Shown piece after piece: positions 1 to 11,217 of a stretch of 64,000 nucleotides of DNA. The notes under the pieces are model-generated. The model did not search any database. It saw only the letters and a list, made by a program, of their open reading frames with translations, and had not been told where the DNA came from. The translations under genes and the position numbers were made by a program. The first letter of the stretch is position 1. Each line of letters starts with the position of its first letter. Source of the DNA: Lepas anatifera. Its lineage: Eukaryota; Arthropoda; Thecostraca; Lepadidae. The DNA lies in assembly GCA_034440635.1 (NCBI GenBank), contig JAOTON010001676.1, positions 635,001 through 699,000 of the forward strand. The letters run 5' to 3'.

Positions 1-339
1 GGTATCTATCATAGGTACAATAGTAAAGGTAAAATGCATATGAGGCACGTGCCCCAGCTGGATGCTGAGTGCCCTCAACTGATAAAAGTGTCCAAATGAG
101 ATTGAGGCTTGTATCTGCCCGCTTATAGACCCATCTAGAACACTTCTTCAAGTCATTCTAAGAACTACCTTTTTCCCAGGGTGCCCCGCATTGGTAGTGT
201 ACCTCCCCTCATTCTGAAGCTCAGCTGCACTACTGACGACAAGGAAGGCAGAAGAAGATCAGCATGAAATGTTTCGCCTGGCATGAAAAGCTTCAGAATA
301 TTTCAATTTCGCCTCGCTATGTATTCACTGCTACACTTA

Positions 340-466
340 CAGGCGCAGATCCAAGAGGGAGGGCGCAGGGACAACCCCCACCCCTGGGATGGCCTATACC
401 GACCGGCCAACAGCAATAGGGACGTATAAGTGGGCGCCCCCTGACCGAATCCTGGATCTGCGCCTG
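340..466. mobile_element. Short TIR element (MITE)
   Basis: The 127-bp segment starts CAGGCGCAGATCCA and ends with its exact reverse complement, giving 14-bp terminal inverted repeats. It is flanked by the direct repeat ACTTA (335-339 and 467-471), which reads as a 5-bp target duplication. It has no coding capacity. The termini resemble the common invertebrate GGCGGATCCAGG-type ends seen again near 9.06 and 9.67 kb, which usually go with 8-bp hAT duplications, so the superfamily is uncertain. Confidence 0.75.
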
Positions 467-720
467 ACTTAGTCCCCTAAAAACCAAAGTAAAACAAAAA
501 TGTGTCCAGCAAAACGACTTAAGGTGTAAAAAGTCCATTCAAACGTCTAACGACTACCCCATTGTGAACACTATAAGTCCTCTATTAGGTCCACCGAAAC
601 CGTCCTTCAGGTCGAAAAGAGGAGTCCACTTAAACGTCTTAAGAACAAAAAACGTGTCCACTCAAACTGATCAAGATTCCTCAATTAGGTCCATCTAAGC
701 CACCTAAGATTCGTAAAAAT

Positions 721-828
721 GGTCCACACATACTCCTTAAAACACCACAAAAATGGTCCACACATACTCATTAAAGCGCCATAAAAATGGTCCACACACA
801 CTCATTAAAACAACATAAAATTGGTCCG
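721..828. repeat. 34-bp tandem repeat, 3 copies
   Basis: Three consecutive copies of a 34-bp unit beginning GGTCCACACA and ending in an A-rich stretch, with a few substitutions between copies. The flanks (540-720 and 829-1060) hold related degenerate GGTCCA-containing sequence and no gene. Confidence 0.7.
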
Positions 829-1064
829 TCTAATCGGTCGTAAAAACAATCAAAAGGTACACCTAACGTGATTTAGATACCGTTTTTCAAACACCAATAT
901 CTCAATAACCCCTCGACGGATTGCAGCGGTTTTTAGACATGTTGTAGTTCGCGCCAACATCTTTAAGTGGTCATAGTTTCAAGGTCGTAACATGCGCCGT
1001 TTAGAGGTCCATGTAAACCAGGTAAAGATGAAATGTCCACCGATGCTGATTTTGAGAAAAAGAA

Positions 1065-1700
1065 TGAACACCGAATTAGTTGACTTGGGTCCAATACGGA
1101 CTTGACCCTTCATCAGCTTAGACCTTTCATGACTTATCTTGACCTTAAATGACCTTGATTTGACCTTGCGTGACCTCAGTGATAACTCTGCGTCGAATAA
1201 CGATTTCAGATGCGTGTTTCGATTCGGTATTTCTAAATGAGATGAACACCGAATTAGTTGAATTCTGTCCAATACGGACTTGACCCTTTTCCACCTGTGA
1301 CCTTATTTGACCTCGAAAGGGGTGTAAGCATGAACAGATAAAAAAGCAAGCACTTACTGGGCGTAGATGATGCAGAATGGCTTATGAATGGTCATTTTGA
1401 ATGGCATGGACACTAAACTAGTTGGCTTTCATATTTTATGGACTTGACCTCACTTGACCTTGAAAGGGGTGTATGCAATAGCAGATGATGAAACAGGCAC
1501 TTGGCGGAAATGATTCGAAATTTATTATGAATAGTCAATTTGCAACATGAGAAGGACGCTGAACAAGACGCTTTTCCTCCCATACAGACTTGACCTTTAT
1601 CGACCTTTGTCCTAATTTGACCTTGAAAGGGTTAAGAACAGTAAAATATGATTAGAAAAACACTAAATTTGCATAAATCATGCATAATGGCATGTGAATA
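1065..1700. repeat. Degenerate ~175-bp tandem repeats rich in TGACCT
   Basis: Blocks starting near 1065, 1240, 1410 and 1550 share the order 'GAACACCGAATTAGTTG', 'CAATACGGACTTGACC' and 'GACCTTGAAAGGG' with heavy divergence. The TGACCT motif (reverse complement AGGTCA) recurs many times. Reading frames here are short and look incidental. Confidence 0.6.
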
Positions 1701-1974
1701 GTCCAGTGACAAAAAGGAGACATACACATCCTTCTAGTTCCGGTTTTGCTTTTTGCTTTACGATACTGGAAATTTAAAAATTATTGTTTAATACAATTTA
1801 AGTACATTGGCAAGTATTTAATCTCCTTCAGTGAAGATTAAAGACATTGAATGACAGTGGCGGATATAAGGGGAAGGCTAAGGGGCTAAACCCCAACCCC
1901 CAATATCTGAGTGCCTACAGTAAATGCATAGCCAAAGTATAGTGCAATAGTATAGAATATATACTAGAAGAATA

Positions 1975-2425
1975 GTACGATCTCCTCGATCTTCCAGGGA
2001 ACCAACATCCGAATATGCGTCAACTTGGGAAAGAAAATCGGAAATCTGATTAAGAAGAAGAAAAACAAAGCAAAAGAAACCAGCGTGATATACAAAATTT
2101 CTTGCTCTGGACCCTATCCAAAAGCGTACATCGGAGAAACTGGTCGAGGGCTTCAAAACAGACTAAGCGAAGATAAACTTGACCTTTAAAACCATTTATG
2201 CACAAGCAACGTTGTTAAACATATATAAAAATGGCATTATTTACCGAAATGGAAAAAGGCTCAAATTTACAAAAGGATGTGACTAAACCCATTCGGAAAG
2301 CGCTTGAGGTGGCACATATTGTCATTGACCCCTCGGCTCACAATACAAAGCCCGGATTTTTTGGCGGGCTAGAGAAGCAGCACATTTAGCCTCAAGTCAC
2401 AAGGTGTTATTATAGGTTTTAGTAT
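1975..2425 (+). pseudogene. Penelope-like element 3' end, GIY-YIG endonuclease (broken copy)
   Basis: The plus-strand translation carries a GIY-YIG endonuclease start of Penelope-like retroelement type. A basic KKKKNKAKE-like stretch leads into VIYKISCSG, then AYIGETGRGLQNRL at about 2122-2165. In this family the domain follows a reverse transcriptase and nicks target DNA. No RT domain is present upstream, so the copy is 5' truncated. An in-frame TAA at 2187-2189 sits where the second copy (13.9-14.16 kb) reads on, so this copy is dead. The region to about 2425 still aligns with the second copy's C-terminal part. The family call is secure because both the YIGETGRG motif and the surrounding order are typical. 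Confidence 0.8.
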
Positions 2426-2545
2426 TCAATGATTGTCAAAGCGTTTAAAGAAATTGCAATGGTGCAATACTGTAAAGTGTGGACATTATGATATTTCATC
2501 GTATGTTTCTATAAATATGTGCCAGTTTCTTACATTCAATACCAA

Positions 2546-2576
2546 CTGACGAAGGAACACTGTAACCGTAACGCCT
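2546..2576 (+). ncRNA. Possible decayed hammerhead-like core in Penelope 3' UTR
   Basis: CTGACGA (2546-2552) is followed by a short spacer and then GTAAC where the sister copy has GAAAC. Hammerhead ribozymes are known in Penelope-like elements and use CUGANGA and GAAA boxes. Here the second box is mutated and I could not form a convincing stem III, so the call rests on position and boxes only. Confidence 0.25.
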
Positions 2577-3614
2577 TACATATTCAAATAAGTCTGATAT
2601 ATAAAATAAGCTGTATTGTCCGCGTGAATCATTGGCCCTTACATCGATGGGGCCAGCTCAATGTTGCAGTAGATCTCTACGACTACAGGGTTCCGCAAAA
2701 CTTTGGATAGAGCCAGTGCCATCTCAGGTCACCCTAAACTCTCAGATGACCATGCAAGTCTGGGTGGGCTCAAACCATCTTGGAGGCCTGCAGGAAGCTA
2801 GGGTAAGTATGAACAATTCTAACGGCTCCAAAACTTCGGATGGGGCCAGTGTCCTATTAGGCCGATACAATATGGGGACCTGAGGAACTTAGGAGTTAAA
2901 AAACATCTCAGAAATTCCGGAAACCCAAGCGAGTTTGGGTAGGGTCTGGTACAGCTTGGGGGCCATAAGTTTCAGGAGTAGGCCCGCAAAGCTCTTGAGG
3001 GCCGTGGGAGTTGGTATGGCGCCCGGGAAATTTAGTGGGCCCGTATAAAACTAGAGTTGGTATGAAAAACTGCAGGAATTCGCAAACCTTAGATAAGGTC
3101 CGTGCCCTCTCGGGGCCTTATGCAGTATTCCCGGTCTAATTGTATAGTCCCCAGGCGGGCACCCTTCGAGGGCTGGTGCAACGTAGGAATTAAGAATTGT
3201 CACACACTTCAGAAGACCTAAAAACTTTAAGGTTGGGACCTTAACAGGGTGGAGAACAGTAGGATTCTAGAGCGGTCGAGGAAAACTCTTGCAAAATTTC
3301 GAATTAGTCTAAACCTGGGGTCCGCTTAACGGTAGAATATATGTCCATAACTCCAGGGACCTGCAACACCTCAGATTTGACGAGTGCCATCAAGGGTCTT
3401 CGACAATTCTACAGCCTGTTCATTTTCAGAGAAGACAGAATTCCGCAACTCCCAGGGGTCCACAAATTTAGCTGGAGCGTTAAAATCTTGGGGCCCGCAA
3501 AAATCCGAGTGGTTATTGACAACTTGAAGCCCGCAGAACTTGAGATGGGGCTTGTGCCCAGTAAAGACCAACTCAATTCTGAAGGACTGCGGAGTTTCAA
3601 AGTTAAATACATTT

Positions 3615-6599
3615 TGTTCTGTTTTTCCCACTGGGCATCACACCCAGAGGGCAGTGTATTTGTAATAACATCAATCATTTCATCTTAAATATTTTCTAAT
3701 CACATTGTACCACTATGTCGTTAGTCCTTCCTCTGCTGCTAAGGCTGGCATTCAGGACAGCAGCGGGAACGCGCACAGTACAGCTCATCATACTCAGAGA
3801 CTAATACACATTGGGCTACTTGCATCACGGAGCTCGAATTATGAAAAGAGGGTGTGTAGAACGAAGAAGTATTACCAGACAGAAAAGTGAAGGTAAAGCA
3901 AGCCCCCAATATTGAGTTATGGAGAGGCTCCGTGATGAGACCCGAAGAGGGCCAGTCTATCCATACATTTGGAGAGGCGCCGTTAACATCAGTGTACCGA
4001 TGCGCGATACCAAGACTGGCACCATTAGGTTGTCCAAACGGTGAGCTATACCAGTGACAGAGGGGCGACAGTGGCGCCAATATGACGAGTACCAACAACA
4101 CCTCCTTTAACAGTATGTGTGGCGCCAACCAATCTAACATTTTCAAGGATATTAACACTTAAAAGTAAAAAAAAACAATTAAAACATATTTTCAAGGATA
4201 TGGTATACATAACTGCTGATGAAGTGCCTCTCGGCAACCAAGTCACTGATTGATAAGTTAAAGAGACAAAACATCTGGTGTTTATAACCAACTAAAGTGA
4301 AGCAATTGAGTTTACGCGGTGTAACCTTAGCAAGGTTAATGCTGCCAAGACAACTACCTAACTGGGTTGCGAAAGTTCATCAATGCCACAGCGACAGTTC
4401 CAAGTAACGATGTACACTGACGAAAAACAAGCAACGGCGGTCAAAGTTACGCTGTGATTTCATGTGCAGCCAAGGTGTCGTACATACCATCATGTCCCCC
4501 AATCAATTACAGATCATATGGAAGAGGGCAGCCACTCGTCATCGACTCGAGCGATACTATAAATGTGTCAGCAGCACTGAATACTTGACTAAACACCAAT
4601 CTGGAAAGTAGTGACCTGGGATCTTCGTCACCAGGGTCAGCACCACGTCTCTCCCCTAAAGGAAGTGACAATCTTTCCAAACCAGTTGCTGAAGGTGCTG
4701 CTAACACTTCACTTTTTCAGCTTGCAACATCCATCCAGCACCAGTAGGGTTTTCCGAACCGTCGGCAATATCCGAGATAATAGTAAGCCTCATATAACGA
4801 CTTGGAGTGGGAGCCCACTCGCTGCACTGTTAGACCGACCGCACCATTGGATTCGCGGTACACCTGAGAAATGGCGACTTCATAGAAAGTTGTCGATCCG
4901 ATGAACGAATATCTCCTCGGTGTTGATCTCCAGCACTGGCCACTGCGCCGAGAAGTCCAACAGCGACGTAACCAGCGGCGGTCCATCAGAGACCTACGCC
5001 ATCGCGGCCCGTGTTACAACTATCCCGCTACGCCGATCCGCCCCGGAATGCCGCACCCGCACGATGCTCCAGTCACCCCGATGAAGTCGGCGGTGTTCTC
5101 ATGCAGGCTCCTCCGCACCGCACATCGCCACGTCAGACATCTGCACCAGGGCCAGCGTCACAACACTCGTGTCCGAGCCGCTCAGGAGGCCGGCCACAGC
5201 ACGCTGCTCCAGCCACTCCAAAGACGCCGACAAGGACACACAGCTGCAGCAGCGGCAACCAGCCATGCTCTGCCGGATGGTTATAAATTATCACATTGAT
5301 GCCGACGCGCCCCACCGCTCCCTGCGAAGGCCCACCTCATGCTCTCAATCCAGACACGATTCAGGGTATAAGATAGAAGTTCGAGTAGGTAAGGAACAGA
5401 AAGGACTAGCTTGTCAGAGTTCCCTCCCCATATAGTTAACGCATGTTACATCCTAATTACACGTATGGTACCTAATACCTATTTTGGTTACTGAGCAACG
5501 CAGTACAGAGAAAGGAAACAGTTATTAGGATCGGACGGTGCTTTGCACAAAATTATAGATCATCTTTACAACAAATGTCTGAATCTTAGGTTACGATCAA
5601 GTGAGTAAATAAGTAGGTATTAAGAAAATAAGTGTATTAAGACAAGTATGACTTCCAAGGACAAAAGGATGCACCCCCAAGGTATAGGCAAAGAGGGATA
5701 CGCCCCCCCCTGCCCCCGTACGGTCGAGATGAGGAGCTTGATCAACCAGCTTCCATCTGGGCCAGAACTTTCCCCCCAGTCTGCACACCAGGTTATTCCA
5801 CACATCAAAACTCAAGTCAGGTCAACGTACACCGACGTGCATCCCATACCCTACCCCCACTATCATCCTCCCCTTACTACCTCCCCAAGACCAATCTGAA
5901 ACTGGACAAGGGTTTAAGAGTGCCACCCACCACCGAGGCCGCACGGGCGGGTCACCGGCGAGGGGCGCCGGAATAACTCCGGCGCCCACTCCGCATCCGC
6001 GGACCACGAGGGCCCGAATGTGCGGAGGAGTCCCAAGCACCAGCAGGAACTGACGCCAAAACAGTCGCCCTCCCAGCAGCCACAGACCGAGGTCCGAGAA
6101 GCCACAGGAAGGACCCGTGAGACTCGGCGCCAGACACTCACCCGCGCAGCATCCCTCTAACAGAGAAACTATCGATCTAGTACAAATCTAGCCAAAACAT
6201 ACAAATCTAACAAAAAATAACGGATAAAAAATTAGAATAATAATAATAAAATGGTCCTAAATACCTGAGGCGAAAATCTATATTAATTCCCAGAAATCCG
6301 ATCGGATCAGCAAAGTCGGGAAGCACCATGGCACAACCCTCTCTCCCACCTGCCAGGCAATGTCAGGTGAAAAATGACAGCAGTTGATGAATTGGTCGAC
6401 AATTCATACGTCGCAGCCAGACTAAGTGCTTTAATAGTTATCACTCAGAATTTTGGAAATCACATTCTTAAAAAAAACTTTAGAAGTGGGAATGTCTTCG
6501 AGAGAACGTATTTTGGGAGAGATCAGCTCATTAGAGATTTTTGGGCAGGACATCGTGAAAGAAAAACTTGTGTAGTTTGTGGGAGCTATTTCCTGTCTA
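3615..6599. mobile_element. ~3-kb insertion splitting the left inverted-repeat arm
   Basis: The right arm reads continuously across the point where the left arm is interrupted. The intact site reads TTAAATACATTTAACACAT. On the left the insert is flanked by ACATTT (3609-3614) and ACATCT (6600-6605), a possible 6-bp target duplication with one difference. I see no clear terminal inverted repeat and no recognisable transposase. A 77-residue plus-strand frame at 6374-6607 (CVVCGS near its end) and a minus-strand frame at 3739-4158 match nothing I recognise. An alternative is deletion from the right arm. Confidence 0.55.
5963..5987. other. Perfect GC-rich hairpin
   Basis: A 10-bp perfect stem (GGGCGCCGGA with its complement) encloses a 5-nt loop. 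It lies in a GC-rich tract of the 3-kb insertion. It could be a structural relic of a transposon end; there is no evidence that it is a terminator. Confidence 0.5.
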
Positions 6600-6605
6600 A
6601 CATCT

Positions 6606-6877
6606 AACACATATTACAGGGCCCATGCTGGGTGCGTGTGAGGTTTGTACTACTTTGGGCCCTGTATTATCTCGGGGGGGGGCACAATTCCGGCACTGAA
6701 CGACAAAACTTGGTGGGCCCGTGTAAATTTGTATCGGGCCCGGAAAATTTGGATGGGGCTCGCAAGACTCTGGGACCCGTAAATGTCCAGGACGAGTCCG
6801 CAGCATCCGGAGCTGATACAGCCGGAGACCTGGCTTAGTCCAAGTAGAGCAGGTATCTTTTTTAGAAGAATCCAAAT
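6606..6877. repeat. Left arm (inner part) of the 12.7-kb inverted repeat
   Basis: This aligns with the reverse complement of 12,263-12,540, including the poly-G tract, GGTGGGCCCGTGTAAATTTG and the inner end TTTAGAAGAATCCAAAT. Homology stops at about 6877, where the unique spacer (6878-12,262) begins. Confidence 0.85.
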
Positions 6878-7411
6878 GAGGAAAATAGTCAGTTATTGTC
6901 GAAAATGTATTCGTGTGTTGGGTGAAATGGTTACCGTCGGATTTTACTACCACATCTGAGGGCCAATGGCTTCTTCCTCAGGCCCAGCGGAGGTTCACCG
7001 GTGTCTACCCTGCGAGAGGTACGGAAAGCACTAGATACCTTTACTTAAAGGTACGGTCAAGAGGGATTTCATCACGCCTGAGTGATGTCACACGGGCGTG
7101 GAGGAATTCCCTCACTTTTGGGCCGTGAGTCAAACTGCTGCTAATTGCGCTGCCCGTTTTCCAATTTGTAAGAATACACGGTAATCATGTTTATCCCTAA
7201 TGCAACAAATACACATTTCATCTTCGATTCTTGCCCTCTCATGCAATAATTTTCACATTTAATCATTGAATTATCCAATGTTATATGGTACGAGATGTGA
7301 CGTCACATCCGGTGACCTCCACTTGCTGTTGGAGGGCTGCGGAAACACACTTGGCAATACGTAAACGTGCATGGTGTACAGAGTCCAGGGGCTGTTCAAC
7401 CCTACTCAGAG

Positions 7412-7415
<4 letters not shown>

Positions 7416-7468
<53 letters not shown>
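7416..7468. repeat. (CT)n microsatellite
   Basis: About 26 uninterrupted CT dinucleotides. The Ser-Leu or Glu-Arg runs in overlapping frames are artefacts of the dinucleotide repeat. Confidence 0.97.
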
Positions 7469-7470
<2 letters not shown>

Positions 7471-7879
7471 CATTGTGCCTGTCTCTTACTAGCACTTAAG
7501 CACAGCGGAATCACATGAATAACCTTCGATGATTGTTGGTAAATGTGACAACAGGTACAATTGCAGGGCAATGCTCAAAATTTTGCTAGGGTCAATTTTT
7601 ATTTGTCTTCAACAGTTCAGGCATGGTATAGAGATACCTGGAATGGAGACCTCAATGCAAACCCTCCCCGCTTTTGGGTGCCAATCTAGAACATGAAAAA
7701 ATCCTTCGGTAAGTAAAGCTCGGTAAGGACTAATGTAAAGTCTAAAGGAGATGGGGTAACCGATGACTTTAATGCGTCATAACTTTTAAACCGTGGTTTG
7801 CACAGGAAAGCGACCATGCATTTCGGTAAGCCCAATCTGTGCTGCGTCCGCTAAAATACACTTTAGGCATGAAATATAT

Positions 7880-8378
7880 AACATCTCCAAGGAAAGCGCA
7901 AGACAAACCAGAATTTCATACTGCAGCTCAATTTGTATTATGACATGTTTTAAGCGCGGCCAGATGGCTGTCGCAATAGCGCAGTGGTGAAGCGTTCGCT
8001 TAGCGAGTGAGAGGTCCCGGGTTGGGATCCCGGTCGGTCCGCTTTTCATCTTCATAATAGTAATTTCGTCGCGCAATAGCGCAGTTGGCAGCATGCTCAT
8101 CTAGCAATCCTAGTGTTCCGGGTTCCAATCCCGGCTCACGCTCATTCTGCTTTTATATTTTATGGCTATTATGCCTTTATTTATGTTTATATTTGATAAA
8201 TAATACCTCAGTAATAGCTGCTTCCCGTCGGTTGAAGTAAGACACGCGCAAAGGCCTGTTTTTGGTGAATATTTTGCTGCCGTGTATATTTTAATGTTCT
8301 TGGCTGTTTACCCAATTCTTTGTAATGAGCCCCACAAAACCATCCCAGAAATCAACGAGGCCTCCGTTTCCAGGTATA
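7880..8378. mobile_element. SINE-like element with two tandem tRNA-like units (copy 1)
   Basis: Two tRNA-like units sit in tandem, each with an A-box-like TAGCGCAGTGG or TAGCGCAGTTGG. Each has a downstream B-box region (GGGTTGGGATCCC near 8018; GGGTTCCAATCCC near 8129). Acceptor stems do not pair well, so these are not working tRNA genes. The whole block recurs in inverted orientation at 22,733-23,212, including non-tRNA flanks on both sides. That points to a dispersed RNA polymerase III-derived repeat with a double tRNA head. Confidence 0.7.
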
Positions 8379-9056
8379 ATTATTCCATGGTTCAGGGTCG
8401 CGTTTTAATTATTCTAAGCTTCCAGAGTTAACAAGAAACTGAGGCAACTGGTGCCATGAGGCGATCACTTCAAGGTAGAACGAATCTTCCTTAACCTTTT
8501 CGCTATATCATGTGCAACTGATCCATAACCTAGTAAGGGGCGGGCGGGAACAAGGCATGGCTGGATAAGCGTCACCCTGTCGGCACCATGGGAAGTGCGG
8601 ATACACTTTAAGGGCATTCATGCGTTTGAAACTTTCGTCTCGTAGCTATGTATATGTTCTATAGCTCTGTAGCTCTTTGACGGGGGGGTTCAAAGTTTTT
8701 CCTACTAAAAGGCTGGCATTTTCGACTTATCCATAGGAAACACGGGTTAAAAGCTTGCAATCTAGAGCCTCGGGAGGGGGTCTTAAACACCACGGTGGTT
8801 CCTAAAAACCCATTCAAATGGAAGCCAAAACATTTTTATTTTCTGGGTCAAAACCGCCAGCCGTCATGTTGCCCAGCGAGCTAGACGACAAAAACCGGAC
8901 CCATGTTTTAATCCCATTTGCAGAGGTGGGTTCGAATCCTAGGGGCGACTAAACTTTTACATAAGCAGAACGTGCAAAACACAATGTATTCGCTAAACGT
9001 CCATGAAACTATGTGCCCTTTATACTTTTAGCTCTCAAGGAAGCTTCTGCCTAATG
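8379..9056. other. No gene seen
   Basis: AT/GC-mixed spacer sequence. A single B-box-like GGTTCGAATCC near 8930 lacks a convincing A box or tRNA fold. No coding frame of note. Confidence 0.6.
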
Positions 9057-9442
9057 CAAAGGCGGATCCAGGAGTAAATACAGTCATGTTTCCAGGGTCG
9101 GATCCAAGTAGATGGGTGGCGATGGGGCAACCTCGCACCCTTAGCCTGGGCTTGAGCACGGCAAAAGGCCTCCGCAGGGGGCTCCTTTTATGTTCGATAG
9201 GCGTTCCCAATGTAAATTCAGGAAGTCCAAACTCCATGGACATTGGTCTCGAGGCCCCCATGCAACAGCTAATCTGGGGTCTCCCGAAAGTATCAAACTT
9301 TTTTGTATAAGTATATATAATTACACATCTAGGAGAGGATTTGTTCAAGGTTACCCTTCATAAATGGAAAATGAGGACCCCGAGCGGGGCTCCTGCAATT
9401 TAAACCCGACCCCATTTTGAAGAAACGCTGGATCTGCCCCTG
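9057..9442. mobile_element. Degenerate MITE with GGCGGATCCAG-type ends
   Basis: The left end CAAAGGCGGATCCAG and the right end (reverse complement CAGGGGCAGATCCAG) differ at 3 of 15 positions. No target duplication is detectable, so the element may be nested or rearranged. It has no coding capacity. Confidence 0.5.
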
Positions 9443-9671
9443 CCATGGTCCCCCAAGTGGCTGAATTGTAACGAGTTTCAGCCGATTGTCCTTTTTCGCG
9501 ATATTTTTCCCCATACTAGCCGACATCACACCAATTCTCACAAGTAGCGCAACCCTAGGGTTGCTGGCAGCTGCCAGCCGATATTGCACCGGAGCTGGCT
9601 GGTAGCGCACCCCTACGTCAGCCGGCGTAGAAATGTCTTCACCTGCAGCATACCCACTACCAGCCCGGTAC

Positions 9672-9935
9672 CATAGGCGGATCCAGGGATCCAGTGGGTA
9701 GGGGTAGGTGCCCCCATTAACCTCGGAGCCCCTTTAAATGGTCACTGTGCTCGTCTTAAGGGTTGATGGTGTCCCCTGAAATATAACTCCCCTTCCCTAA
9801 TGCGAAAACGGCGCCCTGCGATAGAATTTGGTGCCCACCTGATAAGTTTTGTCGGCCAGAAGTGGCGTCCCCTTGGTCCAGATCTCCCCCACGCAAGGTG
9901 CCCCCCACCGATCTGCGATCCTGGATCCACCTAAA
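9672..9935. mobile_element. Degenerate hAT-like MITE
   Basis: The ends CATAGGCGGATCCAGG and TTTAGGTGGATCCAGG (reverse complement) form imperfect TIRs. The flanking octamers CCCGGTAC (9664-9671) and CCCGCTAT (9936-9943) match at 6 of 8 positions, consistent with an old 8-bp hAT-type duplication. The region from 9936 to 10,367 holds no recognisable gene. Confidence 0.5.
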
Positions 9936-10367
9936 CCCGCTATGCAGTCGTATTTACCGGTCGCATTCCGCTGTTGGCCGACGTGGCATCTCCGCTCACA
10001 AACCACATGACACAACAACATAAATTATTCGAATAGCATATGGGATGCTCCCAAAACATTCAAAAGCGAATAAATGAACCACACCAATATTGACAACAAT
10101 CAAATATTCTATCGTACCTAGGCACTGCTCCTGCTTCATGTTTTGGGTACAAACAAATACCACAGTCGCCAGCTGCGGCCGTTTGCGTTTACCTGATAGA
10201 GTGTACTAGACTAGTATTATTTCTAGCATATTCCTAGTATGTTATACTGAAACTGGTACTAAGCTATGATTCGATCACTTTGGGTATGAAACTTTGAAGT
10301 ACCCGTTATTCAACTGCCCAGGCTCTGTGATATGTATTGTATGCGACTGGGACGGCATGGGTCTTTG

Positions 10368-10605
10368 TCAGCGGCGTGGCGAGCGCCACTGCCAGCGGCG
10401 CGGAGCGCGACGTGACGAGCGCCACTGCCAGCGGCGCGGAGCGCGGCGTGACGAGCGCCACTGCCAGCGGCGCGGAGCGCGGCGTGGCGAGCGCCACTGC
10501 CAGCGGCGCGAAGCGCGGCGTGACGAGCGCCACTGCCAGCGGCGCGGAGCGCGGCGTGACGAGCGTCATGGCAGCGGAGTGGAGCGCGGCGTGACGAGAT
10601 CTGCC
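10368..10605. repeat. 36-bp GC-rich minisatellite, about 6.5 copies
   Basis: The unit includes GAGCGCCACTGCCAGCGGCG and then CGGAGCGCGGCGTGAC. Because 36 is divisible by three, several frames stay open on both strands, giving apparent Arg/Ala-rich proteins (such as repeats of ERHCQRRGARRD). These frames share no homology and should not be annotated as genes. Confidence 0.95.
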
Positions 10606-11217
10606 GGCACCTCGCCGCTCCGAGCGCCCCACTCGCTTCAAGGTGATCTACTGAAAGTGGACAGCGCACTTTGCAATGCAACGAGCGTCTCAGCTTGAAT
10701 GTAGGGTGACATACATGTGCGTTATACACACAGGCCTGAAGCTGAGCCGAGAGGATAAGCGAGGACAATCAATTTCACTGGTAATGGTAAATATAATTGA
10801 AAGAAGCTTCCCAAAACGGAGCCACTGTGACGTCTACGATCCAGTACTCTGGCCTCGCCGCGTGATAAACAGGTCGGGCCAGTCCTTGTATGTACATGAG
10901 GCGATCGGAGTATGTGATAGGTATACTATATGGACATTTATGGAGTGGGGCCGCACCGAGTCGAGAGTCGCCGAGCGGGAAACGGCGTCTCAGGAAAACG
11001 GCCACAGACACTGCCTTCAGCTTCTGCTGGCAACTCCCCTAGATAATGAAAAATTAATCTGATATCAATCCGACAATGCCATTTAGTAGGTACTTAGGTG
11101 TCTTCTGCCACAAATTTCTAAGGTTTGTCACGGGAAGCAAGCCTGCAAAAATTAATGCCTCCTCCAAAGAAAATTAATGTAATCGTATAAACGAAAATGG
11201 ATGGTATTCCTCAACCA
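10606..11217. other. No gene seen between two minisatellites
   Basis: Overlapping frames of 78-128 codons exist on both strands, but none has a recognisable domain and they overlap one another. Confidence 0.5.

Larger units (their letters stand above)
1718..3614. repeat. Left arm (outer part) of a 12.7-kb inverted repeat
   Basis: This stretch matches the reverse complement of roughly 12,545-14,415 along its length, with scattered substitutions and small indels. It runs from AGACATAC at 1718, through a Penelope-like element 3' end, into 2630-3600, a degenerate GGGGCC-rich non-coding tract. Homology breaks at 3614 and resumes at 6606, so about 3 kb has been inserted on this side or lost from the other. 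Confidence 0.85.

Noticed and set aside
5930..6140. CpG-island-like promoter
   Set aside because: GC-rich and hairpin-containing, but no downstream gene or initiation signals; more likely part of the 3-kb insertion.
6961..7110. Second copy of the 16.6-kb hairpin family
   Set aside because: Only a diverged single arm resemblance (GGTTCACCGGTGTCTACC); no matching second arm, so not called as a feature.
7281..7571. Coding frames with Glu-Arg or Ser-Leu runs
   Set aside because: Direct translation of the CT microsatellite.
8073..8145. Functional tRNA genes
   Set aside because: A and B boxes are present but the acceptor stems do not pair and the block is duplicated with non-tRNA flanks, as in a SINE.
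8893..8955. Isolated tRNA-like gene with GGTTCGAATCC
   Set aside because: Only a B-box-like motif is present; no A box or cloverleaf could be formed by eye.
10294..10768. Arg/Cys-rich proteins of 111-152 residues on both strands
   Set aside because: Composition artefact of the 36-bp repeat.
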